Origin: Dokdonella sp.
GTDB lineage: Bacteria > Pseudomonadota > Gammaproteobacteria > Xanthomonadales > Rhodanobacteraceae
Assembly (NCBI RefSeq): GCF_019634845.1
Contig: NZ_JAHCAQ010000011.1
Location: 1-40,524, forward strand
Direction of reading: 5' to 3'
Length of the DNA: 40,524 nucleotides
Shown here: positions 32,644-40,524 of the stretch, one piece after another
Layout: every line of letters starts with the position of its first letter
Numbering within the stretch: the stretch's first letter is position 1
Notes under the pieces: model-generated
The model's database searches: none
Told to the model about the DNA's origin: nothing
The model's input: only the letters and a program-made list of their open reading frames with translations
Position numbers and translations under genes: made by a program

Positions 32644-34638
32644 TCAAGGCTTGGCACCACCGCGAAGGTTCGTGGCGAAGAAGGCCAGCATCTTCGTGTA
32701 CAGCTCCATCTTGTTGTCGCTGCGGTAGAAGCCGTGGCCTTCCTTGTCCTTGAGCAGCCATTCGTAGGTCTTGCCCGCCTTGTCGAGCGACGCGCGCAGC
32801 GCCTTGGCCTGGCTCGGCGGCACGCGCTCGTCGCGTCCGCCCACCACGATCATCAGCGCGGCCTTGATCTTGTCCACGTTCGACGCCGGCGAGCGGGCCC
32901 GCAGGTCGGTGCCGTCGCGCCCAAGCACCATCTCGAGGTACTTCTTGCCGAACAGGCCACGCGGAATGTCGCCATCGCGGTACATGAGCTCGAGGTCGTA
33001 CACGCCGACATAGCCAACGGCGCAGCGGTACAGGTCCGGCTCGCGCACCACACCCTCGAGCGCGGCATAACCGCCGTAGCTCGCGCCATAGATGCACAGG
33101 CGCTTGGGATCGGCATAACCCTGCTGCACCGCCCACTGCGTCGCATCGGTCAGATCGTCCTGCATGCGCAGCCCCCACTGCTTGTAGCCGGCGCGCATGA
33201 AATCGCCGCCGTAACCACCCGAGCCACGGAAATTGAGCTGCAGCACGGCATAACCACGGCTGGCGAGCAGCTGGACCTCCGGGTTGAAGCCCCAATAATC
33301 GCGCGGGCCATGCGGACCGCCATGCGGATTGACGATGAGCGGCAGGTTCTTGCCGTCGCTCCCGGGCGGCACGGTCAGGTAGCCATGAAGCTCGAGACCG
33401 TCGCGCGCCTTGAGGCGGATCGGCTGCATCGCCGCCATCTGCTCGGGCTCGATCCACTTGCGCGCGCTGGCAAGGTACTCGGCGTTCTTCTTTTCGGTGT
33501 CGAACAGGTAGAAATCGCCGGGATTGCGGTCGCTGAACACATGCACGAGACCGAATTTGCCATCGTTGGCGAAGCTGCCGAACGCGGCGACCTGGCCGGG
33601 GAATGCCTTCTGCACCGACAGAGCCAGGCGTCCAAACTGCGAATCGGGCTCGAACACGCGGATCGCCGTCTTGCCGTCGAACGTGAGCACGCCGTACGCA
33701 TCCTTGCGGTCGGGCGTGAGCAACAGCTGCCCAGGGTCGGCATCGCCTTCGTACAGCAGCTCACGCTTGCCGTCCTGCAGGTCGATGCGATACAGCGCAT
33801 CGGCCTTGCCCGCACGCTCGATCGTGGCATAAACATGGCGGTTGTCACGCGCAAACATCCTCGGCTCGATGATCACCCCGCTCGCCTTGGGGTCATTGAA
33901 CACGCGCCAATCCTCGCCCTCGCCACCACGCACGTACATGACACTGTCGAGGTTTTCGTTGGGCGCATTCGCGATGCGGACCTGGCCCTGATGGTCGGCC
34001 ACGAAGCTCGCGCCAGCGCTCGGTCCCACCGCGACGCGCCGCGTCTTGCCGGTGTAGACATCGAGCAGCTCGGCGCTCGCCGGCGCCTTTTCGCTGTTGC
34101 GCCAATCGACGGTCGCAACGAGGATCTGCCGGTCATTGCCCGGGATCAGGTCGATGACCTGGGCACTGGCATAGCGCTGTTCACCGCCCTGCTTGGTGTG
34201 CGAGCCTGTCTTGCCACCACTCGCGCGATAGCCGAACAACTGCATCGAGCCGCTGCCGTCGGCATTGATCGCATACAGCTCGCCATTGGGCTTGGGATGG
34301 TCCACACCGCCGAGCTGCTCGGCGATCGAGGCCACCAGCCGCGTGTCGTTGACCCACCAGAACTGATCGATCGTGTTGTTGCCAGCAGCGCGGATCGTTG
34401 CCGTCTGCTTGCCATTGGCGCGGTCGAGCACGTAGACGACGGTCGTCTCCTCGAACGGAATCGCAGCCGCGAGGTATTTGCCATCGGGCGAGATCGACAT
34501 CTGCGAATAATCGGAATGCCGGATGAAATCCTCGAGCGCAACGACCGCCTTGCCCGCGTCGGCGGCAGGCGCCTTCGGCTGCTGTGCGTGCAGGCCAACC
34601 GGCAGCAACGCCAGCAACAACAGGGTCGACCACTTCAT
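32644..34638 (-). CDS. S9-family prolyl oligopeptidase-like peptidase
   Basis: This is a second secreted serine peptidase, 664 residues. The ATG at 34636-34638 follows AAGGAG with 8-nt spacing and starts a signal peptide (STLLLLALLPVGLHAQ). An N-terminal propeller (~40-400) precedes the alpha/beta-hydrolase domain: Ser520 in GASYGGYAAL, Asp603 in VGGRDERVP and His635 in EGHGFY. The region PHGGPHGPRDYWGF is the usual oxyanion-hole segment. Likely role: peptide degradation in the periplasm. It lies 58 bp after the GDP-mannose gene on the same strand, but the products are unrelated, so shared transcription may be incidental. Confidence 0.92.
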   Translation of the reverse strand: MKWSTLLLLALLPVGLHAQQPKAPAADAGKAVVALEDFIRHSDYSQMSISPDGKYLAAAIPFEETTVVYVLDRANGKQTATIRAAGNNTIDQFWWVNDTRLVASIAEQLGGVDHPKPNGELYAINADGSGSMQLFGYRASGGKTGSHTKQGGEQRYASAQVIDLIPGNDRQILVATVDWRNSEKAPASAELLDVYTGKTRRVAVGPSAGASFVADHQGQVRIANAPNENLDSVMYVRGGEGEDWRVFNDPKASGVIIEPRMFARDNRHVYATIERAGKADALYRIDLQDGKRELLYEGDADPGQLLLTPDRKDAYGVLTFDGKTAIRVFEPDSQFGRLALSVQKAFPGQVAAFGSFANDGKFGLVHVFSDRNPGDFYLFDTEKKNAEYLASARKWIEPEQMAAMQPIRLKARDGLELHGYLTVPPGSDGKNLPLIVNPHGGPHGPRDYWGFNPEVQLLASRGYAVLQLNFRGSGGYGGDFMRAGYKQWGLRMQDDLTDATQWAVQQGYADPKRLCIYGASYGGYAALEGVVREPDLYRCAVGYVGVYDLELMYRDGDIPRGLFGKKYLEMVLGRDGTDLRARSPASNVDKIKAALMIVVGGRDERVPPSQAKALRASLDKAGKTYEWLLKDKEGHGFYRSDNKMELYTKMLAFFATNLRGGAKP

Positions 34639-34696
34639 TGGCTGTACTCCTTCAGATGCGTGAATGAATGGCGCAGCGCAGGGCACGGATGCGGCC

Positions 34697-36223
34697 TCAG
34701 CGGCTCGCCACGCGCCCGTAACGATCCTCGAGCCGCACGATGTCGTCCTCGCCGAAATAGTCGCCGCATTGCACTTCGATGAGGTGGATGTCGGTGTTGG
34801 TGGGGTTCTCGAGCCGGTGCACGGTTTCCATCGGGATATAGGCCGACTCGTTGCGATTGAGCAGGAACTCGCGCTCGCCGATGCGCACCTTGGCGACGCC
34901 GTCGACCACGGTCCAGTGCTCGCTGCGACGATGGTGCAACTGCAGCGACAGGACATGGCCAGGCTTGACCGTGAGGCGCTTGACCTTGCAGTCGGCCGCG
35001 TCCTCGAGCACGGTGTAGCTGCCCCACGGCCGGTGCACGGTCTGGTGCACGCTCGCGGCCGAATGGTTGTCGGCGCGCAGCCGTTCGACCACTTGCTTGA
35101 CGGCCTGGGCACGCTCGCGATGCGAGACCAGCACCGCGTCACCGGTGTCGACGATGACGAGATCCTGCACGCCGACCGCAGCCACCACGCGCCCCTGCGA
35201 CTGCACGTAGCAGTTGGCACTTTCCACCAGCACGGCCTGGCCGTACACGCGGTTGCCCTCGCCATCGGCGGCGTCGAGACTGCTCATCGCCTTCCACGAG
35301 CCGATGTCGCTCCAATCGAAGGTTGCTGGCACCACCGCCACGCGCGGCGCGCGCTCCATGATCGCGTAGTCGATCGAGATGTCGGGTTGGACCAGGAAGG
35401 CCTCGCGCGCGTACTCGACCGGACTTTCGTGACTGGTGGCCTGCGCATGGCAGGCCTGCGCTGCGGCGAGCACGTCGGGACACACCTGCGCCGCGACCTC
35501 GAGCAGGGTGTCGGCACGGAAGCAGAACATGCCCGAGTTCCACACGTACTCGCCCGAGGCGACATAGCCTTCGGCGATCTGGGTGTTGGGCTTCTCCACG
35601 AACGCCTGCACGGCACGTCCGAGCGGCGCGGCGGTGGTCGCCTCGGCGGCGCAGGTGCAATCAACGCACTCCTGCACCGCGTCGGCTTCGGGCGCCAGTG
35701 CGCGCGAACGGCGTGGCGCCGGCGCGGCGATCGCCTCGCCCATGCGGATGTAGCCAAATCCCGTTTCGGGATGGGTCGGACGAATGCCGAAGGTGACGAG
35801 CCAGCCGTCCTGGGCCAGGCGCGCGGCACGCCCGACGTCGGCGGCGAACGCCTCGTTGTCGCGGATCAGGTGGTCGGCCGGCAACACCAGCAAGGTCGCG
35901 TCCGGCGCGATGTGGTCGCGCGCGTACAGCGCCGCCAGCACCACCGCCGGCGCGGTATTGCGCCCGGCCGGTTCGAGCAGGAACGGCAGGCGGTCGAGGT
36001 CGGCGCCGGCCTGCGCGTACTCGTCGCGCGTGAGGAAGTAGTAGTCACGCCCCGTGACCGTGAGCACGGGCGCAGCGTCGGCGCAGCGCAAGGCGCGCGC
36101 GAGCGTCTTGCCGAGCAGCGACTGGCCGTCGCCCATTCGCATGAACGGTTTGGGATAGGCACTGCGCGACACCGGCCACAGCCGTGTGCCGGCACCGCCG
36201 GAAAGGATCACGGGTACGAGCAT
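34697..36223 (-). CDS. Bifunctional mannose-1-phosphate guanylyltransferase / mannose-6-phosphate isomerase
   Basis: This enzyme (XanB/AlgA/ManC type) makes mannose-6-phosphate from fructose-6-phosphate and GDP-mannose from mannose-1-phosphate, feeding LPS or exopolysaccharide. Of its 508 residues, the N-terminal part has GGAGTRLWPVSR and FVEKP. The C-terminal cupin isomerase has RPWGSYTVLED, QLHHRRSEHW and ETVHRLENP. The ATG at 36221-36223 follows AGGAG by 8 bases; the in-frame TTG six bases upstream is too close to it. About 35 extra residues (166-203), including CVDCTC, separate FGYIRMGEA from FVEKP where known members are short. The gene is downstream of rfbD by 42 bp. Confidence 0.93.
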   Translation of the reverse strand: MLVPVILSGGAGTRLWPVSRSAYPKPFMRMGDGQSLLGKTLARALRCADAAPVLTVTGRDYYFLTRDEYAQAGADLDRLPFLLEPAGRNTAPAVVLAALYARDHIAPDATLLVLPADHLIRDNEAFAADVGRAARLAQDGWLVTFGIRPTHPETGFGYIRMGEAIAAPAPRRSRALAPEADAVQECVDCTCAAEATTAAPLGRAVQAFVEKPNTQIAEGYVASGEYVWNSGMFCFRADTLLEVAAQVCPDVLAAAQACHAQATSHESPVEYAREAFLVQPDISIDYAIMERAPRVAVVPATFDWSDIGSWKAMSSLDAADGEGNRVYGQAVLVESANCYVQSQGRVVAAVGVQDLVIVDTGDAVLVSHRERAQAVKQVVERLRADNHSAASVHQTVHRPWGSYTVLEDAADCKVKRLTVKPGHVLSLQLHHRRSEHWTVVDGVAKVRIGEREFLLNRNESAYIPMETVHRLENPTNTDIHLIEVQCGDYFGEDDIVRLEDRYGRVASR

Positions 36224-36265
36224 GGTCAAGTCTCCTGCAACGGCCGCGGCGCCAGCGATGGCGCT

Positions 36266-37174
36266 TCAGGGCACGGCGTTCGTGGCCAGTTGGGCGAGTA
36301 CTTCGTCCAGACCGACCTTCCAGTCGGGCAATTCTAGCCCGAAGCGGGTCTTGAGCCTTGTGCAGTCGAGCACGGACCACGCGGGACGTTGTGCACGCGT
36401 CGGATACTGCAGGCTCGGGATCGGCACCACGCGCGGCGCGCGCGCGAGCAGGCCACGGGCATGTCCACTGGCGATGATCGCGGCGGCGAACTCGTACCAG
36501 CTCGCCTGCCCGCCGGCGACGAGGTGGAGCGTCTGGGCTTGCCCATCCCAGCGTGGCATGAGCTGCGCCGTCGTGCCCGCGATCCAGTGGGCCGGCGTCG
36601 GCGCGCCGATCTGGTCGGCCACCACGCGCAGCTCGTCGCGCTCGCCCGCCAGGCGCAGCATCGTGCGCAGGAAGTTGTGGCCGCGCGCGGCATAGACCCA
36701 GGCCGTGCGCAGGATGAGATGGGCCGCGCCGCTGTCGCGCAGCGCATGCTCGCCGGCGAGCTTGCTGCGCCCGTACACGCCCAGCGGCGCGGTCGCGGCT
36801 TCCTCGCGATAGGGCGTTGCTGCGTGGCCGTCGAACACGTAGTCGGTCGAATAGTGGATGACACGCGCGCCGTGCGCGGCGGCCCAGCCGCCGATCTCGG
36901 CCACCGCATGATGGTTGATGCGCGCAGCGAGCTGCGGCTCATCCTCGGCGCGATCGACCGCCGTGCAGGCCGCGGCATTGACGATCAGCGCGGCCTGGGC
37001 GGCCGCGAGTGCGCCGCGCAGCGAAGCCGCATCGGCGAGGTCGGCCACGATGCCGCGCGTGCCGTCCGTGAGCAGGCCGTCGCGCGATGCCGCCAGCACA
37101 TCGCCCAGTGGCGCCAGCGCGGTGCGCAGCTCGTGACCGACCTGCCCGTTGGCTCCGAGCAGGAGAATCCTCAT
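36266..37174 (-). CDS. rfbD: dTDP-4-dehydrorhamnose reductase RfbD (RmlD)
   Basis: This enzyme reduces dTDP-4-keto-L-rhamnose to dTDP-L-rhamnose with NAD(P)H, the last step of the pathway. The 302-residue SDR-fold protein has GANGQVGHEL at the N-terminus, STDYVFDG, the catalytic YxxxK in YGRSK and the substrate-side segment LRTAWVY. The ATG at 37172-37174 overlaps the rfbC stop as ATGA, so translation is probably coupled. Confidence 0.96.
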   Translation of the reverse strand: MRILLLGANGQVGHELRTALAPLGDVLAASRDGLLTDGTRGIVADLADAASLRGALAAAQAALIVNAAACTAVDRAEDEPQLAARINHHAVAEIGGWAAAHGARVIHYSTDYVFDGHAATPYREEAATAPLGVYGRSKLAGEHALRDSGAAHLILRTAWVYAARGHNFLRTMLRLAGERDELRVVADQIGAPTPAHWIAGTTAQLMPRWDGQAQTLHLVAGGQASWYEFAAAIIASGHARGLLARAPRVVPIPSLQYPTRAQRPAWSVLDCTRLKTRFGLELPDWKVGLDEVLAQLATNAVP

Positions 37175-37728
37175 GCCACGAAGACCGGCAGCCGCTCGCG
37201 CGGCACCTCGGCCAACAGCGGAGCACGCTGGTCCTTGTCCGACAGCAGCGGCTGCGCCAGCGGCCAGTCGACGCCGATCCGGGCGTCGTTCCAGCGAATG
37301 GCGGCATCGGCGTCGCGGTCGTACAGCGCGGTGCACTGGTAGCTGAAGGTCGCCTGCGCGGACAGCACGACGAAGCCGTGGGCAAAGCCCTCGGGAATCC
37401 AGAAATGGCGCTTGTTGTCGGCCGACAGGATCGCCGCCACCCACTGCCCGAAGCTCGGCGAACCGACGCGGATGTCGACCGCCACGTCGTAGACCTCGCC
37501 TTCGAGCACGTTGACGAGCTTGCCCTGGGGTTGTGGCCACTGGTAATGCAGGCCGCGCAGCACGCCGTGCGCCGAACGCGACACGTTGCATTGCACGAAG
37601 TCGAGATCGAGCCCCGCTGCAGCGAATTTGCCGGCGTGGAAGCTCTCGTAGAAAAAGCCGCGCGCATCGCCGTGCACGAGCGGCTCGATCACCACGCAGC
37701 CGGGCAAGGCGGTCTTGATGATCTTCAC
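37171..37728 (-). CDS. rfbC: dTDP-4-dehydrorhamnose 3,5-epimerase RfbC (RmlC)
   Basis: This cupin epimerase acts at C3 and C5 of dTDP-4-keto-6-deoxyglucose. The 185-residue protein shows [22 protein letters not shown] with the catalytic histidine, [13 protein letters not shown] and [11 protein letters not shown]. The start is GTG at 37726-37728, confirmed by GTGA overlap with the rfbA stop and by the normal family length. ATGA overlap joins it to rfbD. Confidence 0.96.
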   Translation of the reverse strand: MKIIKTALPGCVVIEPLVHGDARGFFYESFHAGKFAAAGLDLDFVQCNVSRSAHGVLRGLHYQWPQPQGKLVNVLEGEVYDVAVDIRVGSPSFGQWVAAILSADNKRHFWIPEGFAHGFVVLSAQATFSYQCTALYDRDADAAIRWNDARIGVDWPLAQPLLSDKDQRAPLLAEVPRERLPVFVA

Positions 37729-38612
37729 GCGCCGCGCCCTTGCCTGACCATGCGCTGCAGGTACTGGCCATACCCGTTCTTGGCCAGTGGCGCGGCCAGC
37801 CGCAGCACCTGCTCGGCATCGATCCAGCCGCTCTGGAACGCGATTTCCTCGGGACAACACACTTTCAGTCCCTGCCGCTTCTCGATCGTCTCGACATAGG
37901 TCGACGCTTCCACCAATGACTCGTGGGTGCCGGTGTCGAGCCAGGCATAGCCGCGACCCAGCTTCTCGAGCATGAGCTTGCCGGCGTCTAGATAGCGGTG
38001 GTTGAGATCGGTGATCTCGAGCTCGCCGCGCGCGGATGGCTTGAGCGCGGCGGCGTGCTCGCATACGGCGCCGTCGTAGAAATACAGACCCGTCACGGCC
38101 CAGTTCGATCGCGGCTGTGCCGGCTTTTCCTCGAGGCCGACCACGCGGCCCGAGGCATCGAATTCGGCGACGCCATAGCGCTCGGGATCGCTGACCCAGT
38201 AGCCGAACACGGTCGCGCCATCCTCGCGAGCGGCCGCCCGCGCCAGCTGCTCGGTGAAACCGTGGCCGTAGAAGATGTTGTCGCCGAGCACGAGACAGCT
38301 CGGTTTGGCGTCGACGAAATCGCGGCCGATGAGGAAGGCCTGGGCGAGTCCATCCGGCGAGGGCTGCACCGCGTAGCGGATCGAAATGCCCCACTGCGCG
38401 CCATCGCCGAGCAGGCGCTGGAACAACGCCTGCTCATGCGGCGTGTTGATGACGAGCACCTCGCGGATGCCGGCCAGCATGAGCGTCGCCAGCGGGTAGT
38501 AGATCATCGGTTTGTCGTAGACCGGCAGCAACTGCTTGCTGACCGCCTGCGTCACCGGATACAGCCGCGTGCCGGAGCCGCCGGCGAGGATGATGCCTTT
38601 GCTCGTCGCCAC
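37725..38612 (-). CDS. rfbA: Glucose-1-phosphate thymidylyltransferase RfbA (RmlA)
   Basis: RfbA makes dTDP-glucose from dTTP and glucose-1-phosphate, the first step of the rhamnose pathway and usually the feedback-controlled one. The 295-residue protein has [35 protein letters not shown] and [10 protein letters not shown]. The start is GTG at 38610-38612 with AAAGGA five bases upstream; the frame is open further back but would give an atypical N-terminus. The gap to rfbB is 105 bp, the only sizeable gap among the four rhamnose genes. Confidence 0.95.
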   Translation of the reverse strand: MATSKGIILAGGSGTRLYPVTQAVSKQLLPVYDKPMIYYPLATLMLAGIREVLVINTPHEQALFQRLLGDGAQWGISIRYAVQPSPDGLAQAFLIGRDFVDAKPSCLVLGDNIFYGHGFTEQLARAAAREDGATVFGYWVSDPERYGVAEFDASGRVVGLEEKPAQPRSNWAVTGLYFYDGAVCEHAAALKPSARGELEITDLNHRYLDAGKLMLEKLGRGYAWLDTGTHESLVEASTYVETIEKRQGLKVCCPEEIAFQSGWIDAEQVLRLAAPLAKNGYGQYLQRMVRQGRGA

Positions 38613-38717
38613 AATCGTCCTTTCGCCTCGATGCGCGCTGCGCGCCAACGCCCATTCTAGCCAGTCGCCTCGCGGCTGGCCCGACCTGCGGGCCGACGCG
38701 ATGTCCAGCGCAGGCGC

Positions 38718-39773
38718 TCAGCCCGCGCCCAGGCGCTGCATGCGGTAGCTGCCATCGAGCACGCGCGTCACCCAGGCCTGGTTGGCCAGATACCAGTCCA
38801 CGGTGCGCGCCAGGCCCGTCTCGAAGGATTCGGCCTGCCGCCAGCCGAGGTCGTGCTTGAGCTTGCGCGCATCGATCGCATAGCGGCGGTCGTGGCCGGG
38901 CCGATCCTTGACGTAGCTGATGAGCGACTCGCGCCGGCGGCCGTCGGCGAGCGGCCGGCGCTCGTCGAGCAGCGCGCAGATCGTCTTCACCACGGCGATG
39001 TTCTCGCGCTCGGCGTCGCCGCCGACGTTGTAGACCTCACCGACGCGACCGATGTCGAGCACGCGCCGGATCGCGCTGCAATGGTCGCCGACGTAGAGCC
39101 AGTCGCGCACGTTGCGGCCATCGCCGTACACCGGCAGCGCCTCGCCGGCCAGCGCCTTCTGGATCATCAACGGAATGAGTTTCTCGGGAAACTGGTAGGG
39201 CCCGTAATTGTTCGAGCAGTTGGTGGTCAGCGTCGGCAGGCCGTAGGTGTGGTGGAACGCGCGCACGAGGTGGTCGGCGGCGGCCTTGGAGGCCGAATAT
39301 GGCGAGTTCGGCGCGTAGGGCGAATCCTCGCGGAAGCGCCCGACCGGACCGAGTGAGCCGTATACCTCGTCGGTCGAGACCTGCAGGAAGCGGAATCCGT
39401 CCTGGCGGTCGAGCGGCAGCGCGCGCCAGTGGGCCAGCGCGCATTCGAGCAGATTGAGCGTGCCGACCACGTTGGTCTGCACGAACGCAGCCGGACCCTC
39501 GATCGAGCGATCCACGTGCGACTCGGCGGCGAAGTTGACGATCGCGTCGGGCCGGTGCTCGGCGAGCACACGCTGCACGAGTTCGCGATCGCCGATGTCG
39601 CCATGCACGAACACGTGATCGGTGCGACCATCCAGCGCGGCCAGCGTGTCGCGGTTGCCGGCGTAGGTGAGCGCGTCGAGATTGACGATGCGCAGGCCGC
39701 CCTGGGCGAGCACGCCGAGCACGAAGTTGCCGCCGATGAAGCCGGCGCCGCCGGTGACTAGCAGGGTTTTCAT
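38718..39773 (-). CDS. rfbB: dTDP-glucose 4,6-dehydratase RfbB (RmlB)
   Basis: RfbB is the NAD-dependent extended SDR that forms dTDP-4-keto-6-deoxyglucose. The 351-residue protein has TGGAGFIGGNFV, AAESHVDRSI, the catalytic region STDEVYG, YxxxK in YSASK, and NNYGPYQFPEKLIPL. It is the first gene of the rfbBACD run, which continues into the GDP-mannose gene, so dTDP-L-rhamnose and GDP-mannose supply are probably co-expressed for surface polysaccharide. No glycosyltransferase or flippase gene is in the window. Confidence 0.97.
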   Translation of the reverse strand: MKTLLVTGGAGFIGGNFVLGVLAQGGLRIVNLDALTYAGNRDTLAALDGRTDHVFVHGDIGDRELVQRVLAEHRPDAIVNFAAESHVDRSIEGPAAFVQTNVVGTLNLLECALAHWRALPLDRQDGFRFLQVSTDEVYGSLGPVGRFREDSPYAPNSPYSASKAAADHLVRAFHHTYGLPTLTTNCSNNYGPYQFPEKLIPLMIQKALAGEALPVYGDGRNVRDWLYVGDHCSAIRRVLDIGRVGEVYNVGGDAERENIAVVKTICALLDERRPLADGRRRESLISYVKDRPGHDRRYAIDARKLKHDLGWRQAESFETGLARTVDWYLANQAWVTRVLDGSYRMQRLGAG

Positions 39774-39886
39774 GGGCCGCAGACGCTGCCAAGGCTCGGA
39801 AACGGTCGCCTATGGTAGCCCGAGCCGGTGGTGTACCGCAGCCACGACGCATGGTGGCGCGCGGCGGCGGCACCGTCGCGGCGCGA

Positions 39887-40524
39887 TCAGTCGCTGGTGG
39901 CGCCGCCGAAGTGATCGCTGAAGATGGTGTCGTTGGTGAGCGTGCGGAACAAGGTCGCATCCCAGTCGGTCGCACTCCAGCGGCGGCTGCCGACCACCAG
40001 GGTCGAATCGGCATCGACCAGCAGTCCCGCGACTGACGAATACTCCAGTGCCGGCGTGTTGGCGCGAAACCGTGCGTAGTTGCTGGTGTGCAAGCGGATG
40101 GAATCGCCTTCGAACTGGGCAACCAGTTGGAAGGTGATCGGCGGGTCAAATCCCCTGGCATCACCGGCCACCACCAGATCGCGCGTATTCGGACGCTCCG
40201 CGATCGCCCTGGGCCTGAAGTCGCCAGCATCATAAGCAGTCAACCCGCCGCCACTGAAACGATCGTCCAGACTGCCATCCCGCCGCAGCCGCCCCATCAT
40301 CAATCGCCATTCGTCGTTATCGCCTGACCAGCCAGCCAGCGCCAGCCGACCGGTGGCCAGCACCGCGATCGCGGTCACCGAATCCTTGCAGACGCCCTGG
40401 CCGCAATCGCCAAGGTTCAACGCCACCGGGCGTATGCCGTTGCCATCGAAGCTCGCATCGGGTGTGCCGGCGAGCGCATTGAGGGCCAACACGTAGCCGT
40501 CGTAATCCGTCAGCGCTGCATTGA
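39887..40524 (-). CDS. Delta-60-repeat exoprotein, 3' part, with degenerate IF-x-x-GF tail (partial)
   Basis: Only the C-terminal ~212 residues are in the window. The frame runs open to the edge, reading LTDYDGYVLALNALAG in the last codons, so the start lies outside. Repeats of the delta-60 type are visible (GTPDASFDGNGIRPVAL, DGSLDDRFSGGGLTAYD), which usually form a beta-propeller-like fold in secreted proteins. Two cysteines (GDCGQGVC) may bond. The end reads NDTIFSDHFGGATSD, matching the tail of four other proteins here except for His in place of the conserved Gly. Ligand and role are unknown. Confidence 0.8.
   Translation of the reverse strand, partial: NAALTDYDGYVLALNALAGTPDASFDGNGIRPVALNLGDCGQGVCKDSVTAIAVLATGRLALAGWSGDNDEWRLMMGRLRRDGSLDDRFSGGGLTAYDAGDFRPRAIAERPNTRDLVVAGDARGFDPPITFQLVAQFEGDSIRLHTSNYARFRANTPALEYSSVAGLLVDADSTLVVGSRRWSATDWDATLFRTLTNDTIFSDHFGGATSD

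Overview
The window is GC-rich, densely coded DNA from a gammaproteobacterium. It looks like a member of the Lysobacterales (Xanthomonadales), closest in style to the Rhodanobacteraceae (Dokdonella-like). The basis is a complete his operon headed by a TrpR-like gene, a HisB with the insertion I recall from Xanthomonas, an rfbBACD-plus-GDP-mannose cluster like the xanthan/LPS locus, many secreted peptidases, and several exoproteins sharing a C-terminal D-x-I-F-x-x-G-F tail that I associate from memory with this group. No database search was possible, so the placement is inference.

Layout. 1-335: no gene; two small hairpins, then about three copies of a 95-bp tandem repeat. 336-5352 (minus): envelope and housekeeping genes, M1 aminopeptidase, lptE, holA, nadD. 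5494-6408 (plus): oxyR. 6488-14009 (plus): promoter, operator-like palindrome, TrpR-like regulator, then hisG-D-C-B-H-A-F-IE. Most of these junctions overlap by 4 bp, so this is one tightly coupled transcription unit carrying the whole histidine pathway.

14052-22853 is an exoprotein region. It holds a secreted M23 peptidase (minus), divergent from a 985-residue secreted beta-propeller/cytochrome c protein that resembles the hydrazine synthase alpha family. Convergent to that protein is a small secreted unknown, encoded just downstream of an S9 dipeptidyl-peptidase-type gene. Divergent from the S9 gene is a POT peptide:proton symporter, so peptide release and peptide uptake are paired. 22945-24870 is a membrane GGDEF-EAL protein. 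24946-28433 (minus) is an ECF sigma factor followed by a transmembrane Ser/Thr kinase with periplasmic TPR-like repeats.

28600-32391 (plus): GDSL-esterase autotransporter, astacin-type metallopeptidase and a small secreted protein. 32644-34638 (minus): second S9 peptidase. 34697-39773 (minus): rfbB-rfbA-rfbC-rfbD and a bifunctional mannose-1-phosphate guanylyltransferase/phosphomannose isomerase, supplying dTDP-L-rhamnose and GDP-mannose for surface polysaccharide. 39887-40524 (minus) is the 3' end of a delta-60-repeat exoprotein cut by the window edge.

The most notable signal is the shared tail. Five unrelated proteins (M23 peptidase, propeller-cytochrome, small unknown, astacin, delta-60 protein) all end in D-x-I-F-x-x-(G/H)-F within their last 10 to 15 residues. 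The secreted or exported proteins that should stay in the periplasm or have their own outer-membrane route (M1, both S9 peptidases, LptE, autotransporter) lack it. That pattern fits a C-terminal sorting or secretion tag.
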